From the NCBI RefSeq assembly GCF_018603435.1, contig NZ_CP075682.1, forward strand, positions 1,798,001-1,862,000: 64,000 nucleotides of DNA. Reading direction: 5' to 3'. Each line of letters starts with the position of its first letter. Position 1 is the stretch's first letter. The DNA comes from Chryseobacterium sp. ZHDP1. Its GTDB lineage: Bacteria > Bacteroidota > Bacteroidia > Flavobacteriales > Weeksellaceae. Below the pieces are notes generated by a model. The model ran no database searches. It saw nothing but the letters and a program-made list of their open reading frames with translations, and was not told where the DNA came from. Positions 44,376-52,796 of this stretch are shown piece after piece. A program made the position numbers and the translations under genes.

Positions 44376-45737
44376 ATGAAAACCAAACTTTTATTGGTGC
44401 TGATTGTATTGGCACAGACTTTTTACGCCCAGGAAATAACAGGAAACTGGAAAGGTAACCTCGATATTCAGGGAATGAAACTTCCTCTCGTTCTGCACAT
44501 CAGCAAAGACGGTGAAAATTTAAAGTCCACAGTAGACAGCCCGAAACAGGGAGCAAAAGATATTCCTGTAGACCACACAACCTTTGCAAACAACGAACTT
44601 ATTTTTGAAGTAAAAGCACTTTCTGTTTCTTATAAAGGAATTTTGAAAAACGGAAAAATTGAAGGAACTTTCCAACAGGGATCGATGTCTCTTCCTCTTA
44701 CTTTCGAAACTCTTATCGGGGAAGAAAAAGTAAGTTTTAACCGTCCCCAAACTCCAAAACCTCCTTTCGACTACAAAACGGAAGAGGTAACTTTTCTAAA
44801 TCCTGTAGATAAAAATACGTTGGCAGGAACCATTTCTATACCTCAAAACTTTAAAAAATCGGATAAAGTTTTAGTCATGATTACAGGTTCCGGAAGACAA
44901 AACCGGGACGAAGAACTTTTCGGACATAAACCTTTTGCCGTAATTGCAGATTATTTTGCCAAAAAAGGCATTGCCACTTTAAGAATTGACGACCGTGGAA
45001 TGGGTGGTTCAAGTCAGGGAAAAGATGATGACACAACCGCTAACTTTGCAACAGACATTTCTACAGCGGTTGATTTTCTTGCAGCAAAAGGATATCTGAA
45101 CATAGGCTTGATCGGACATTCCGAAGGCGGGATGATTGCGCCGATCGTAGCAAAAATGAACAACAAAGTGAAATTTTTAGTGTTAATGGCTGCTCCGGGA
45201 ACTAAAATTGAAGAATTACTGATTCAGCAGAATTATCTGGGCGGCAAACTCGCAGGAATGACTGAAAAAGATTTAGCTGAAGCCAATGTAATGAATAAAA
45301 AGATTTATGACTTTATTAAAAGTTACAGCGGAACAACCTATGAAGAAGATCTGAAAAAATTTATGACTGAAAATTTTCAGGGTAAAATGAGTAAGGAAGA
45401 GCTGACACAAACCATCAGCCAGACCAAGAAAAACTGGTTCAGATATTTTATAAAATTCAATCCCGACGAATATCTTTCAACCATAAAAATTCCTGTTCTG
45501 GCACTGAACGGAAGTCTGGATTTTCAGGTTCCGGCTAAAGAAAATCTGGAAGCTATTCAACAATCTTTAACCAAAGCAGGAAATAAAAATTTCAAAACGG
45601 AGGAACTTACCGGGTTAAATCATTTATTTCAGGAAGCGAAAACGGGAGCATTTGCAGAATATGCAGATATTGAACAAACCATTTCTCCAAAAGCTTTAGC
45701 CGGAATGGCAGACTGGATTGCAAAACTTAAAAAGTAA
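44376..45737 (+). CDS. Secreted alpha/beta hydrolase
   Basis: A 453-residue protein with a signal peptide (about 1-18, ending FYAQ), an N-terminal beta-rich domain (about 20-130) and an alpha/beta-hydrolase domain. Triad: nucleophile in LIGHSEGGMIAP, aspartate in LNGSLDFQVP, histidine in GLNHLFQ near the end. A related family member is an esterase of unknown substrate. Third gene of the DUF2089-YIP1-hydrolase operon. Confidence 0.88.
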   Translation: MKTKLLLVLIVLAQTFYAQEITGNWKGNLDIQGMKLPLVLHISKDGENLKSTVDSPKQGAKDIPVDHTTFANNELIFEVKALSVSYKGILKNGKIEGTFQQGSMSLPLTFETLIGEEKVSFNRPQTPKPPFDYKTEEVTFLNPVDKNTLAGTISIPQNFKKSDKVLVMITGSGRQNRDEELFGHKPFAVIADYFAKKGIATLRIDDRGMGGSSQGKDDDTTANFATDISTAVDFLAAKGYLNIGLIGHSEGGMIAPIVAKMNNKVKFLVLMAAPGTKIEELLIQQNYLGGKLAGMTEKDLAEANVMNKKIYDFIKSYSGTTYEEDLKKFMTENFQGKMSKEELTQTISQTKKNWFRYFIKFNPDEYLSTIKIPVLALNGSLDFQVPAKENLEAIQQSLTKAGNKNFKTEELTGLNHLFQEAKTGAFAEYADIEQTISPKALAGMADWIAKLKK

Positions 45738-45795
45738 TCGAAAAATAGTTTCATCATTTCTGAAACGTTTATTATTTTAGTGCAAAAATTCAGAT

Positions 45796-46455
45796 ATGCC
45801 TTTAAAAGCTGTGCTGTTCGATATGGATGGCGTGATTGTGGATACGGAACCTCTGCACAGAAAAGCCTATTTTAAAACTTTTAATGATCTTGGAATCGAT
45901 GTTTCGGAAGAGTTATACGCTTCATTTACCGGAGCTTCTACCAAAAGAGTCTGCGAAACTCTGATTCGGGAATTTAATTTAAAACAGACGTACGAGGAAA
46001 TTGCAAAAACCAAAAGAGATTATTTTAAGGAATACTTTTATAATGATGAAGAGTTTGACCTGATTTCAGGCGTAAGAGAACTGATACAGCATTATTACGA
46101 CAACGGGATCAGACTGATTCTCGCTTCTTCCGCAACGATGGCAACCATCAATATGGTTTTTGAAAAATTTGAGCTTGAACAATATTTTGGAGGAAAGATA
46201 AGTGGAGCCGACCTGAAGGAATCCAAACCTCATCCTGAAGTTTTTCTTCTTGCCGCAGAAATGGCAAATGAACCTGTAGAAAACTGTATGGTAATTGAAG
46301 ATTCCACGAATGGAATTTTAGCATCGCATCGGGCAAATATTTTCTGTGCTGCGTACAGAAGTCCGCATTCTAAAAATCAGGATTATACGTTGGCAAATAT
46401 TGTGGTTTCGGATTATGCCGAACTGGAACTGGATAAGATTTCAAAATATTTTTAA
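45796..46455 (+). CDS. HAD-superfamily phosphatase, beta-phosphoglucomutase-like
   Basis: A 219-residue HAD hydrolase of subfamily IA. Motif I is LFDMDGVIVDTEPLH (nucleophile D and acid D), motif II is LASSATM and motif III and IV lie in KPHPEVFL and VIEDSTNG. Its cap domain is alpha-helical (about 15-85). Small-molecule phosphatase or phosphomutase; the substrate is not determinable. A strong terminator follows and is shared with the convergent speA. Confidence 0.93.
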   Translation: MPLKAVLFDMDGVIVDTEPLHRKAYFKTFNDLGIDVSEELYASFTGASTKRVCETLIREFNLKQTYEEIAKTKRDYFKEYFYNDEEFDLISGVRELIQHYYDNGIRLILASSATMATINMVFEKFELEQYFGGKISGADLKESKPHPEVFLLAAEMANEPVENCMVIEDSTNGILASHRANIFCAAYRSPHSKNQDYTLANIVVSDYAELELDKISKYF

Positions 46456-46460
46456 ATAGA

Positions 46461-46492
46461 AAAAGCTCTCAACATCTGAGAGCTTTTGTTTT
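46461..46492. terminator. Terminator between HAD gene and speA
   Basis: AAAAGCTCTCA pairs with TGAGAGCTTTT around ACATC. T-rich on both sides, so it probably works for both convergent genes. Confidence 0.85.
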
Positions 46493-46575
46493 ATTAAACA
46501 CTAATTCCACGAATAAATTTCACAATTATTACTTGTGTTTTTAGTGCAAAAATTTGTGTTGTCTGTGTTTAAATA

Positions 46576-47970
46576 TTATTTGTAACCCAAAAGTTTCAGT
46601 ACATCTTCAGGTTCCTGTTTTTCACGGAAAATTTCATACTGCAACTCACCGTTTTCATCTTTCTGAATCAAAATATGTCGTGGCTGCGGCATTAAGCAGT
46701 GATGAACTCCGCCGTATCCTCCGATAGTTTCCTGATACGCTCCTGTGTGGAAAAATCCGATGTACAGAGGTTTCGTATCGCTGAAAACAGGGAGATAAAT
46801 CGCATTGGTATGTTGTTCGGAATTATAATAATCATCAGAATCACAGGTAAGACCGCCCAAGAAAACTCTTTCGTACGTATCTTCCCATCTGTTCAACGGA
46901 AGCATGATAAAGTGTCTGGAAATTGCCCATGTATCGGGAAGCGTGGTCATGAAAGAAGAATCAATCATATTCCATTTTTCTCTGTCGTTCTGACGTTTCT
47001 GGGAAATGATTTTATAAATATTGGCTCCGCTTTCACCAACGGTAAAACTTCCGAATTCTGTATAAATATTCGGTTCTTCCACTCCTTCCTCTTCACAGAA
47101 TTTTTTGATCTGAGAAACGATCTCTTCCACCATGTACTGATAATCGTAATCGAACTGCAGGGATGTTTTGATCGGGAAACCTCCTCCGATGTTCAGAGAG
47201 TTGACTTCCGGAGCAATTTTCTTCAAACGTGCGTATACACGAAGACATTTATACAATTCGTTCCAGTAATACGCTGTGTCTTTGATTCCGGTATTGATGA
47301 AGAAATGAAGCATTTTCAGTCTTGCATTCGGATGCTCTGCAATTTTCTGGCTGTAGTAAGGAATGATGTCTTTGTACCCGATTCCTAATCTTGAGGTATA
47401 AAATTCGAACTTCGGTTCTTCCTCAGAAGCGATTCTGATTCCGATATCGAAAGTGGTATCAATGCTTTCTGTAAGTTTATCCAGCTCACGGTAATTATCC
47501 AGAATCGGGGTAATATTTTCAAAACCGCTGTTAATCATCTCCGAAATTTTCGCCAGATAATCGTCTGTTTTGAAACCGTTGCAGATTACTTCTATATCTT
47601 TCGTTACTTTTCCTTCTTTGTAAAGAGATTTTACGATATCCATGTCATAGGCTGAAGAAGTTTCTATGGAAATGTCGTTTCTTAAAGCCTCTTCCAATAC
47701 AAATTTAAAATGACTGGATTTTGTACAATAGCAATATCTATAATTCTTTTTATAATCGGTTTTCTCAAAGGCTTCCCTGAACCAGCTTTTGGCCTTCTGG
47801 ATATTTTGAGAAATTCTCGGCAGGTAGCTAATTTTTAGCGGGGTGCCAAATTTTTCAACAACATCCATTAAAGGAATGTCGTGAAACAACAAATTGTTCT
47901 CAGAAACATTGAATTCCTCGGTAGGGAAATACAACGTCTGATCAATAAGTTCCGAGTACTTTATTTTCAT
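46576..47970 (-). CDS. speA: Biosynthetic-type arginine decarboxylase
   Basis: A 464-residue fold-III PLP decarboxylase. The PLP lysine is in CYCTKSSHF, a glycine-rich phosphate loop is LNIGGGFP, and CDSDDYY is the catalytic/inter-subunit motif. In this lineage it makes agmatine, which speB hydrolyses to putrescine. The two genes lie about 6 kb apart on the same strand. The protein is shorter than E. coli SpeA, lacking its extra insertions, as is usual for Bacteroidota. Confidence 0.9.
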   Translation of the reverse strand: MKIKYSELIDQTLYFPTEEFNVSENNLLFHDIPLMDVVEKFGTPLKISYLPRISQNIQKAKSWFREAFEKTDYKKNYRYCYCTKSSHFKFVLEEALRNDISIETSSAYDMDIVKSLYKEGKVTKDIEVICNGFKTDDYLAKISEMINSGFENITPILDNYRELDKLTESIDTTFDIGIRIASEEEPKFEFYTSRLGIGYKDIIPYYSQKIAEHPNARLKMLHFFINTGIKDTAYYWNELYKCLRVYARLKKIAPEVNSLNIGGGFPIKTSLQFDYDYQYMVEEIVSQIKKFCEEEGVEEPNIYTEFGSFTVGESGANIYKIISQKRQNDREKWNMIDSSFMTTLPDTWAISRHFIMLPLNRWEDTYERVFLGGLTCDSDDYYNSEQHTNAIYLPVFSDTKPLYIGFFHTGAYQETIGGYGGVHHCLMPQPRHILIQKDENGELQYEIFREKQEPEDVLKLLGYK

Positions 47971-48080
47971 TTCTAAACAAGTGAATTAAGAATGCAAAAT
48001 TGCTAAAAAAGTTTGGTTTTTTAGCGTTAAAATTATTATAAATTTTAATGGATTTTATTGAAGAAAACAAAGCTAAATTA

Positions 48081-48956
48081 TCAATATGTAAACTTAAGAA
48101 TATATTCCTGTCTTTTATTTTCAGAAATTCCCAAAGCCTCTTGAATATATCGATCCATAGAACCGTATTTGTTGTTAATTTCATTAAAAGCAGCATCCAG
48201 ATAACCGGTTTCTATCCAACTTAATTTTTCCAGAACTTTGATGTCTAATTTCGGGTAGATAAAATGCAGGTTATTGGCGAGATGAAGTCTTTTATCGATT
48301 AACTTTTTCCTGTAATTATTGGATAAAAGATAATCGTTATAAATGGTTTCTTTATCGAATTTCAAAATTGTAAGAATGAGAGCGGTTGTGATTCCGGTTC
48401 TGTCTTTCCCTGCAGTACAGTGGTATAAAACAGGCTGATCTGATTCTAAAATTTCTGTGATAATTTTTCTTATGATTTCAGGGTTTTCTGTAACATAGTC
48501 TTTGTAAAACTCATGCATTCTTTTGTCTGCATCTGCACCGTTGACTTTTCCTTTTAAAACCAATTTCTTTGCCTGATCCAACTGATCGCCTTTGTCTTCA
48601 AATGCAGAATAATTTTTGTAAACAATTCCTTCCGGAAGATGATCGGGCTTTTTTGCAATCTCCTTTGAATTCCGAAGATCGATAATTTCTCTGATGCCTA
48701 AATTTTCAAGTTGTTTAAAAGAAGTTTTTTTCAGTTTATATAAATTTCCGCTTCTGTAAAGCTTACCTTCTTTGAGGGTTTTTCCGTCAATATTTCTGAT
48801 GTTTTCAACCGTTCTGAAATTGTTGACTTTTTTAATCTGAATATTTTTTCCGGTTTCTTTTTTTCCAAATTCGGGCGTGGAAAATTGTTGTGTTTTGCAG
48901 GAGAAAACAGAGAGTAATGTGATGGTCAGGAATGATATTTTGATGAGGTTTTTCAT
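48081..48956 (-). CDS. Lipoprotein tyrosine phosphatase
   Basis: A 291-residue lipoprotein (lipobox VFSC, about residues 17-20) with a PTP-like domain. The active-site loop is YHCTAGKDRTGITTAL (cysteine about 179), the HCxxGxxR motif. Residue range resembles the IphP/LipA-type phosphatases (DSP-like). It should act in the periplasm or on the surface. The substrate is unknown. No tight operon partner. Confidence 0.9.
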   Translation of the reverse strand: MKNLIKISFLTITLLSVFSCKTQQFSTPEFGKKETGKNIQIKKVNNFRTVENIRNIDGKTLKEGKLYRSGNLYKLKKTSFKQLENLGIREIIDLRNSKEIAKKPDHLPEGIVYKNYSAFEDKGDQLDQAKKLVLKGKVNGADADKRMHEFYKDYVTENPEIIRKIITEILESDQPVLYHCTAGKDRTGITTALILTILKFDKETIYNDYLLSNNYRKKLIDKRLHLANNLHFIYPKLDIKVLEKLSWIETGYLDAAFNEINNKYGSMDRYIQEALGISENKRQEYILKFTY

Positions 48957-49255
48957 TTTTATTTTATCACATATTTTACGAATCTACACCGATGTTCGTG
49001 TTTGATTTTTATGTTTTGGCTAAAGCCGGTTGATGTTTTTTAATTTGAAAACGGGCTAAAGCCCGTTCCTATTGATACGGATAACTTTATTATTTATTTT
49101 TATTAAAACCAAGCTCGTGCAATTTGTGAAACATTGGCAATTAGAAAACTGAGCAAAGTCCTTTCCTATTGATTCTATTAGTTCATTATTTATTCTTAAT
49201 TGCAAAAATAAATTTGTGAAATTTGTGAAAATAATTCGTGCAATTTGTGTTTAAA
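48957..49255. other. Repeat-rich spacer downstream of the phosphatase
   Basis: About 300 nt without a gene. It holds the second GGCTAAAGCC copy and a degraded relative (GAGCAAAGTCCTTTCCTATT near 49151-49170), plus AATTTGTGAAATTTGTG words at about 49212. No coding sequence is seen. Confidence 0.65.
49012..49076. repeat. GGCTAAAGCC element, copy 2
   Basis: TTTTGGCTAAAGCCGG, then a 23-nt spacer, then ACGGGCTAAAGCCCGT and TCCTATTGAT. Same layout as copies at 38885-38950 and 56724-56789. Confidence 0.8.
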
Positions 49256-49885
49256 CTACAAATAGTTTTTCCCAACAAAAATCAGCAAATCTCCTGTTTC
49301 ATATTGAATAGAAACTTCATCTTCTACAGCAAAATTTCTCGTTCCGATTCTGGAAGTAATATCTAAATTTCCGTTTGTCAAAGCCCAGTTTAATCCTTTG
49401 GTCGTAATATTTTCAACTGACGGATACGGATACAATGAAATCATTTTGTCTTTCACTCCTGTTATAGCAAATTGCTTCGGGATAAAATAATATTCGGAAA
49501 ATTCATCATAGAATTTGATATCGAGTTGATCTTTAAATCCAAAAGCCACGGTAAGATTTCCCAGAAAATGATCCTGCTCTCCTCCGCTTCCTCCAAAAAC
49601 ATCTACTTTTTTAAAATCTTTTTCTGCTATAATTTCTAAAGCTTTCTGGAAATCCGTTTTATCCTGATCGGGTGTGTAAATGAATTTGTCTTCATATACA
49701 TTTTCGTCCGAACCAGAATGCGAGTCGAAATCTCCTGAAATAAAATCCAGCTTCTCCAGAGGGAAATTCAGGTTTTTTAAATAATGAAAAGCACCGTCTG
49801 TACAGGCAATGAGACTGTATTCTTCAGTGCTGGGAAAAGATTTGGAAGGATCTCCGTTGATGAAAAGCAGCACTTTATCTTTCAT
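49256..49885 (-). CDS. Thiamine pyrophosphokinase
   Basis: A 209-residue TPK, which converts thiamine to thiamine diphosphate with ATP. I start it at 49885 (MKDKVLLFINGDP). Features: SLIACTDGAFHYL (ATP/active-site aspartate), FISGDFDSH and TPDQDKTDFQKALE, and the GGSGGEQDHFLGNL stretch of the family. It overlaps the upstream adenosyltransferase gene by 11 nt, so both are expressed together. Confidence 0.93.
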   Translation of the reverse strand: MKDKVLLFINGDPSKSFPSTEEYSLIACTDGAFHYLKNLNFPLEKLDFISGDFDSHSGSDENVYEDKFIYTPDQDKTDFQKALEIIAEKDFKKVDVFGGSGGEQDHFLGNLTVAFGFKDQLDIKFYDEFSEYYFIPKQFAITGVKDKMISLYPYPSVENITTKGLNWALTNGNLDITSRIGTRNFAVEDEVSIQYETGDLLIFVGKNYL

Positions 49886-50444
49886 TCGGGTTCCAGTATT
49901 CTTCCGGTTCGTTATTGATTTTTGAAATGTATCTTGCCAGAACAAAAAGATAGTCGGAAAGTCTGTTCAGGTATTTAATAAGTTCCGGACGCACTTCTTC
50001 CGATTCATTTAAGAAAACCAGAGAACGTTCTGCTCTTCTGCAGATTGTACGTGCTGCATGTAAAAATGTTGCTGCTTTTCCGCCTCCGGGAAGGATAAAA
50101 TACTGAAGCGGTTCGCATTTTTCGTCAAAAGCATCCATCCAGTTTTCGAGTTCTTCGATTTCGGCATCTGAAATGATTAAAGGAAGGCGCGATTTTCCGT
50201 TTGCCAACATGAGTTTATCCACCGGTGTTGCCGCTTCGGAACCGACGGTAAATAAATCGAACTGGATTTTTTTCAGCTGTCTTAACACTTCTTCATCTTC
50301 AATATGGCTTTTGGCAATTCCGATGAAGGAATTCAGCTCGTCTATATTTCCGTAACTGTCGACTCTCGCACTTGCTTTTGAAACTCTTGTTCCGCCGTAC
50401 AAAGCAGTCTGACCTTTATCTCCTGTTTTCGTATAAATTTTCAT
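49875..50444 (-). CDS. PduO-type ATP:cob(I)alamin adenosyltransferase
   Basis: A 189-residue protein that attaches the adenosyl group to cobalamin. The N-terminal KIYTKTGDKGQTALYGGTRV is the ATP-binding signature of PduO-type enzymes; the later RTICRRAERSLV and LNRLSDYLFVLARY are also typical. It overlaps the TPK gene. Adenosylcobalamin-dependent enzymes are not in this window. Confidence 0.94.
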   Translation of the reverse strand: MKIYTKTGDKGQTALYGGTRVSKASARVDSYGNIDELNSFIGIAKSHIEDEEVLRQLKKIQFDLFTVGSEAATPVDKLMLANGKSRLPLIISDAEIEELENWMDAFDEKCEPLQYFILPGGGKAATFLHAARTICRRAERSLVFLNESEEVRPELIKYLNRLSDYLFVLARYISKINNEPEEYWNPNER

Positions 50445-50554
50445 AGGACTAAATTAGTTTTTTAAAATTAGGTTTACAAATTTTGAGTTTAAGGAACTTT
50501 ACATTTCTGATTACGGCTGCAACCTAGCCCAGATTGCAGCATTTGTCTGAGCTC

Positions 50555-50609
50555 ATTTACAAAGTTTCGGCTGCGGCGGCAAAGCCGCCGCAGCCGAAAC
50601 TTTGTAAAT
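50555..50609. repeat. GC-rich perfect hairpin, 26-bp arms
   Basis: Two 26-nt perfect arms around AAA. The core GCTGCGGCGGC/GCCGCCGCAGC is much richer in GC than the surroundings and resembles the hairpin at 11721-11753. Flanking words TAGCCCAGATTGCAGC and AGCTGGAAACAGCT suggest it is nested in a larger dispersed repeat. Confidence 0.75.
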
Positions 50610-50693
50610 AGCGAGTGCGGAAAGCTGGAAACAGCTTCAAATAATTAATGTTGATGGTTTTTGGTTTTGGGTTTCGTGTTTGAAACATGATTC

Positions 50694-50721
50694 AAAAAAA
50701 TGACCGATTAAAAACCGGTCA
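50694..50721 (-). terminator. Stray minus-strand terminator
   Basis: On the minus strand TGACCGGTTTTTAATCGGTCA is followed by seven T. No gene on that strand precedes it: the last coding-looking residue is ATGTTAGGTAGATAA (MLGR stop). It may be a remnant of a lost gene or the end of a small RNA. Confidence 0.4.
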
Positions 50722-50838
50722 CCCTCAAATTATTTATCTACCTAACATTGCTTTAAGTATGATTATCTAACGGAGAAATAGTAAAAATTATTTTAAAAAG
50801 AAAAAAAAATTTATCTGTATAATCCTACTGACAAACTG

Positions 50839-50863
50839 TTGTCATTACCCCGGTTTATCTTTG
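50839..50863 (+). promoter_or_regulatory. Promoter of the DinB-like gene
   Basis: TTG at 50839-50841, 14 nt, then TATCTTTG at 50856-50863 (exact -7 match). The chosen start follows after 29 nt. Confidence 0.5.
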
Positions 50864-50892
50864 TATCAACAATAACAAACAACATTAAAACT

Positions 50893-51393
50893 ATGACAAC
50901 TACAGCAACCATTACAAAACAGTTTATGACTTCAGGACAATTATTAGAACATTGGCAGGGTCACAGAAATTTAACGAGAAGAGTAATCGAGGCGTTTCCT
51001 GAAAAGGATTTATTTGAATTTTCAATTGCGGGAATGAGACCGTTCGCAAAGTTAGCGGTTGAGTTAATCAGCATTGGCGGACCTGCTTTGAAGGGGATTG
51101 TCGACAAGAATATGGAAGCTTACAATGAAGAAGGTTTTGTGCCGAAAACGAAGGAGGAGCTTCTGAAAAAGTGGGACGAAGAAACGGAAACGATCAATCA
51201 TTATTTTGCACAGATTTCGGAGGAGCGTTTTCAGGAGACTTTTAATTTATTCGGACAGTATGAATTTCCTGTGTATCAGAATATTCTGTATTTCGTTGAT
51301 AATGAAATCCATCACCGTGGACAAGGCTATGTTTATTTAAGAGCTTTGGGAATTGAACCGCCTTTTTTTTGGGAGAGATTTTCGGTTCGTTAA
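50893..51393 (+). CDS. DinB-family protein
   Basis: A 166-residue four-helix protein of the DinB/YfiT group. I start it at 50893 (MTTTATITKQFM); an in-frame ATG at 50839 lies inside the promoter. Family hallmarks are LLEHWQGHRNLTRRVIEAF and FVDNEIHHRGQGYVYLRALG, which supply histidines for a metal ion. Enzymes of the family include bacillithiol- and mycothiol-dependent transferases; the specific reaction is not known here. Confidence 0.85.
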   Translation: MTTTATITKQFMTSGQLLEHWQGHRNLTRRVIEAFPEKDLFEFSIAGMRPFAKLAVELISIGGPALKGIVDKNMEAYNEEGFVPKTKEELLKKWDEETETINHYFAQISEERFQETFNLFGQYEFPVYQNILYFVDNEIHHRGQGYVYLRALGIEPPFFWERFSVR

Positions 51394-51769
51394 TGCCTTT
51401 GTTCAAACTGAAATCATTGATTCTCTCACGAAACCGCAGTAAGGAAAAAGAGCGGAGATACGTCTCATAGATTAAATTTTAACGAACTTTTATGATCTGC
51501 GGATCCGCTCTTCTTTAAACATGAAGTTTGTTTAAGCTAATTTTAAATTTAACCGCAAAAGACTTTATAGAATTTATTAAGATATTTCAAAAGGTTTGCA
51601 AAAGGAACCTTTGATTTTTGTTAACTTCTGTGTTCTTTTTATATTAATCATTAAACTTAAAATAACTAAAGTGTTAATCTTTTGCTTCTTTTGCGGTAAA
51701 AAATAAAAGTTTAAACATTATCATTTTATATTGAATTATTCAAAACCTCAACAGCAATTGTTGGGGTTT
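51394..51769. other. Gene-free region with hairpin and repeat
   Basis: Between convergent genes. It holds a long-range inverted repeat (AAGAGCGGA at 51448-51456 and TCCGCTCTT at 51504-51512) and a 146-nt element bounded by ACCGCAAAAG inverted ends (51552-51697), which includes the second copy of the 35.8-kb repeat. Confidence 0.65.
51605..51712. repeat. Dispersed intergenic repeat, copy B
   Basis: GTTAACTTCTGTG, CATTAAACTTAAAA, AAAGTGTTAATCTTTTGC and TTTTGCGGTAAA in the same order as in the copy at 35825-35938. Near its ends ACCGCAAAAG (51552-51561) and CTTTTGCGGT (51688-51697) form inverted termini, so this is likely a small non-autonomous element. Confidence 0.7.
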
Positions 51770-52726
51770 TTATTGATGTTTGTCTGCAATCTTTGACAAC
51801 AAATCATTGAGTTGTACTTTGAGGGTTTCCGGTTCTAAAATTGTTGCATAATCTGCAAAAGTAATAAGCCAACGCGGAAATCCGTCTTTAATGGATTCTG
51901 TTTCGAAGGTGAGTTCTACCATTCCGTTTTCTGCCTCAATTTCTTTGGTTAGACCGTAGTATTTTTTGGAATTGACCAGAAAAGTCATGATCTTTTTCTC
52001 CACCAGAAGTCTTACGAGTGTTTTATTGCCGTTGCTGCTTTGTCTGTAATCATTAATCTGCCCGTATTCTCCTAAAAACGGATTTTGGGTTTTCGAAATC
52101 TTTAAAATCCGGTCGACACGAAATTGCCGGAAGTCGCTTCTCAGGGTACAGTAAGCCATGATGTACCAATAATTGAATTCAAAGAAAACGCCGACTGCTT
52201 CAATGGTTCTTGTGGAAATTTCTTCGTCAACGGTTTTATATTCAATGATTAACTGCCGTTTTTCGGCTATACTTTCCAGAATCGTGGGTAGAACGTCTTT
52301 AATGGTATCTTCGGTTTCGGCATGATACTGAAAAATATCAATCTGATTTTCAATATTCTGGATTAAATTTCTGTCGGAAAATTTTAAAACGGAACGCACT
52401 TTTTCCATCGCAGTCTGATAATGATTTCCCAAACTCTGATGCGAAAATTTCTGCATTAGTTTCTCGGCGGTAATGAAACTCAGAACTTCTTCTTTGGTAA
52501 ACATGACGGGCGGCAATTTATAGCCATCCATCAAAGAATAACCGCTTCCTGCTTCACCAATAATTGGAATTCCGGCATTTTCCAGTGTTTTTACGTCGCG
52601 GTAAATGGTACGAACACTTACATCAAATTTGGCAGCCAGATCCTGCGCTCTTACAAGCGGTTTCGACTGTAATTGGGTGAGAATTGCCGTGACGCGGTCG
52701 AGTTTTTTAAGATAATGGTCGTTCAT
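51770..52726 (-). CDS. WYL-domain transcription regulator
   Basis: A 318-residue DeoR/YafY-type regulator. An N-terminal winged HTH (about 8-60, LAAKFDVSVRTIYRDVKTLE) is followed by the WYL ligand-binding region (about 150-210: FNYWYIMAYCTLRSDFRQFRVDRI). It is the second gene of a unit with the ABC exporter, which lies 70 nt upstream across an octamer repeat. It may regulate that exporter; the ligand is unknown. Confidence 0.9.
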   Translation of the reverse strand: MNDHYLKKLDRVTAILTQLQSKPLVRAQDLAAKFDVSVRTIYRDVKTLENAGIPIIGEAGSGYSLMDGYKLPPVMFTKEEVLSFITAEKLMQKFSHQSLGNHYQTAMEKVRSVLKFSDRNLIQNIENQIDIFQYHAETEDTIKDVLPTILESIAEKRQLIIEYKTVDEEISTRTIEAVGVFFEFNYWYIMAYCTLRSDFRQFRVDRILKISKTQNPFLGEYGQINDYRQSSNGNKTLVRLLVEKKIMTFLVNSKKYYGLTKEIEAENGMVELTFETESIKDGFPRWLITFADYATILEPETLKVQLNDLLSKIADKHQ

Positions 52727-52743
52727 TGGGTATGAAGGTCGGA

Positions 52744-52783
52744 GTGTTTTAGTGTTTTAGTGTTTTAGTGTTTTAGTGTTTTA
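52744..52783. repeat. Tandem octamer repeat, five units
   Basis: Five exact copies of GTGTTTTA fill 40 nt in the spacer between the ABC exporter stop and the WYL regulator start. Such tracts are prone to slippage, so the copy number may vary between strains. Confidence 0.8.
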
Positions 52784-52796
52784 GCAAAGTTATCTT

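Larger units (their letters stand above)
50445..50892. other. Gene-free region with a repetitive element
   Basis: About 450 nt between divergent genes. It holds a large palindromic element (about 50511-50640, centred on the GC-rich hairpin 50555-50609), a stray minus-strand terminator (50694-50721), and the promoter of the DinB-like gene. No convincing gene. Confidence 0.65.

Noticed and set aside
52744..52783. Octamer repeat as a CRISPR array
   Set aside because: Unit is 8 nt with no spacers.
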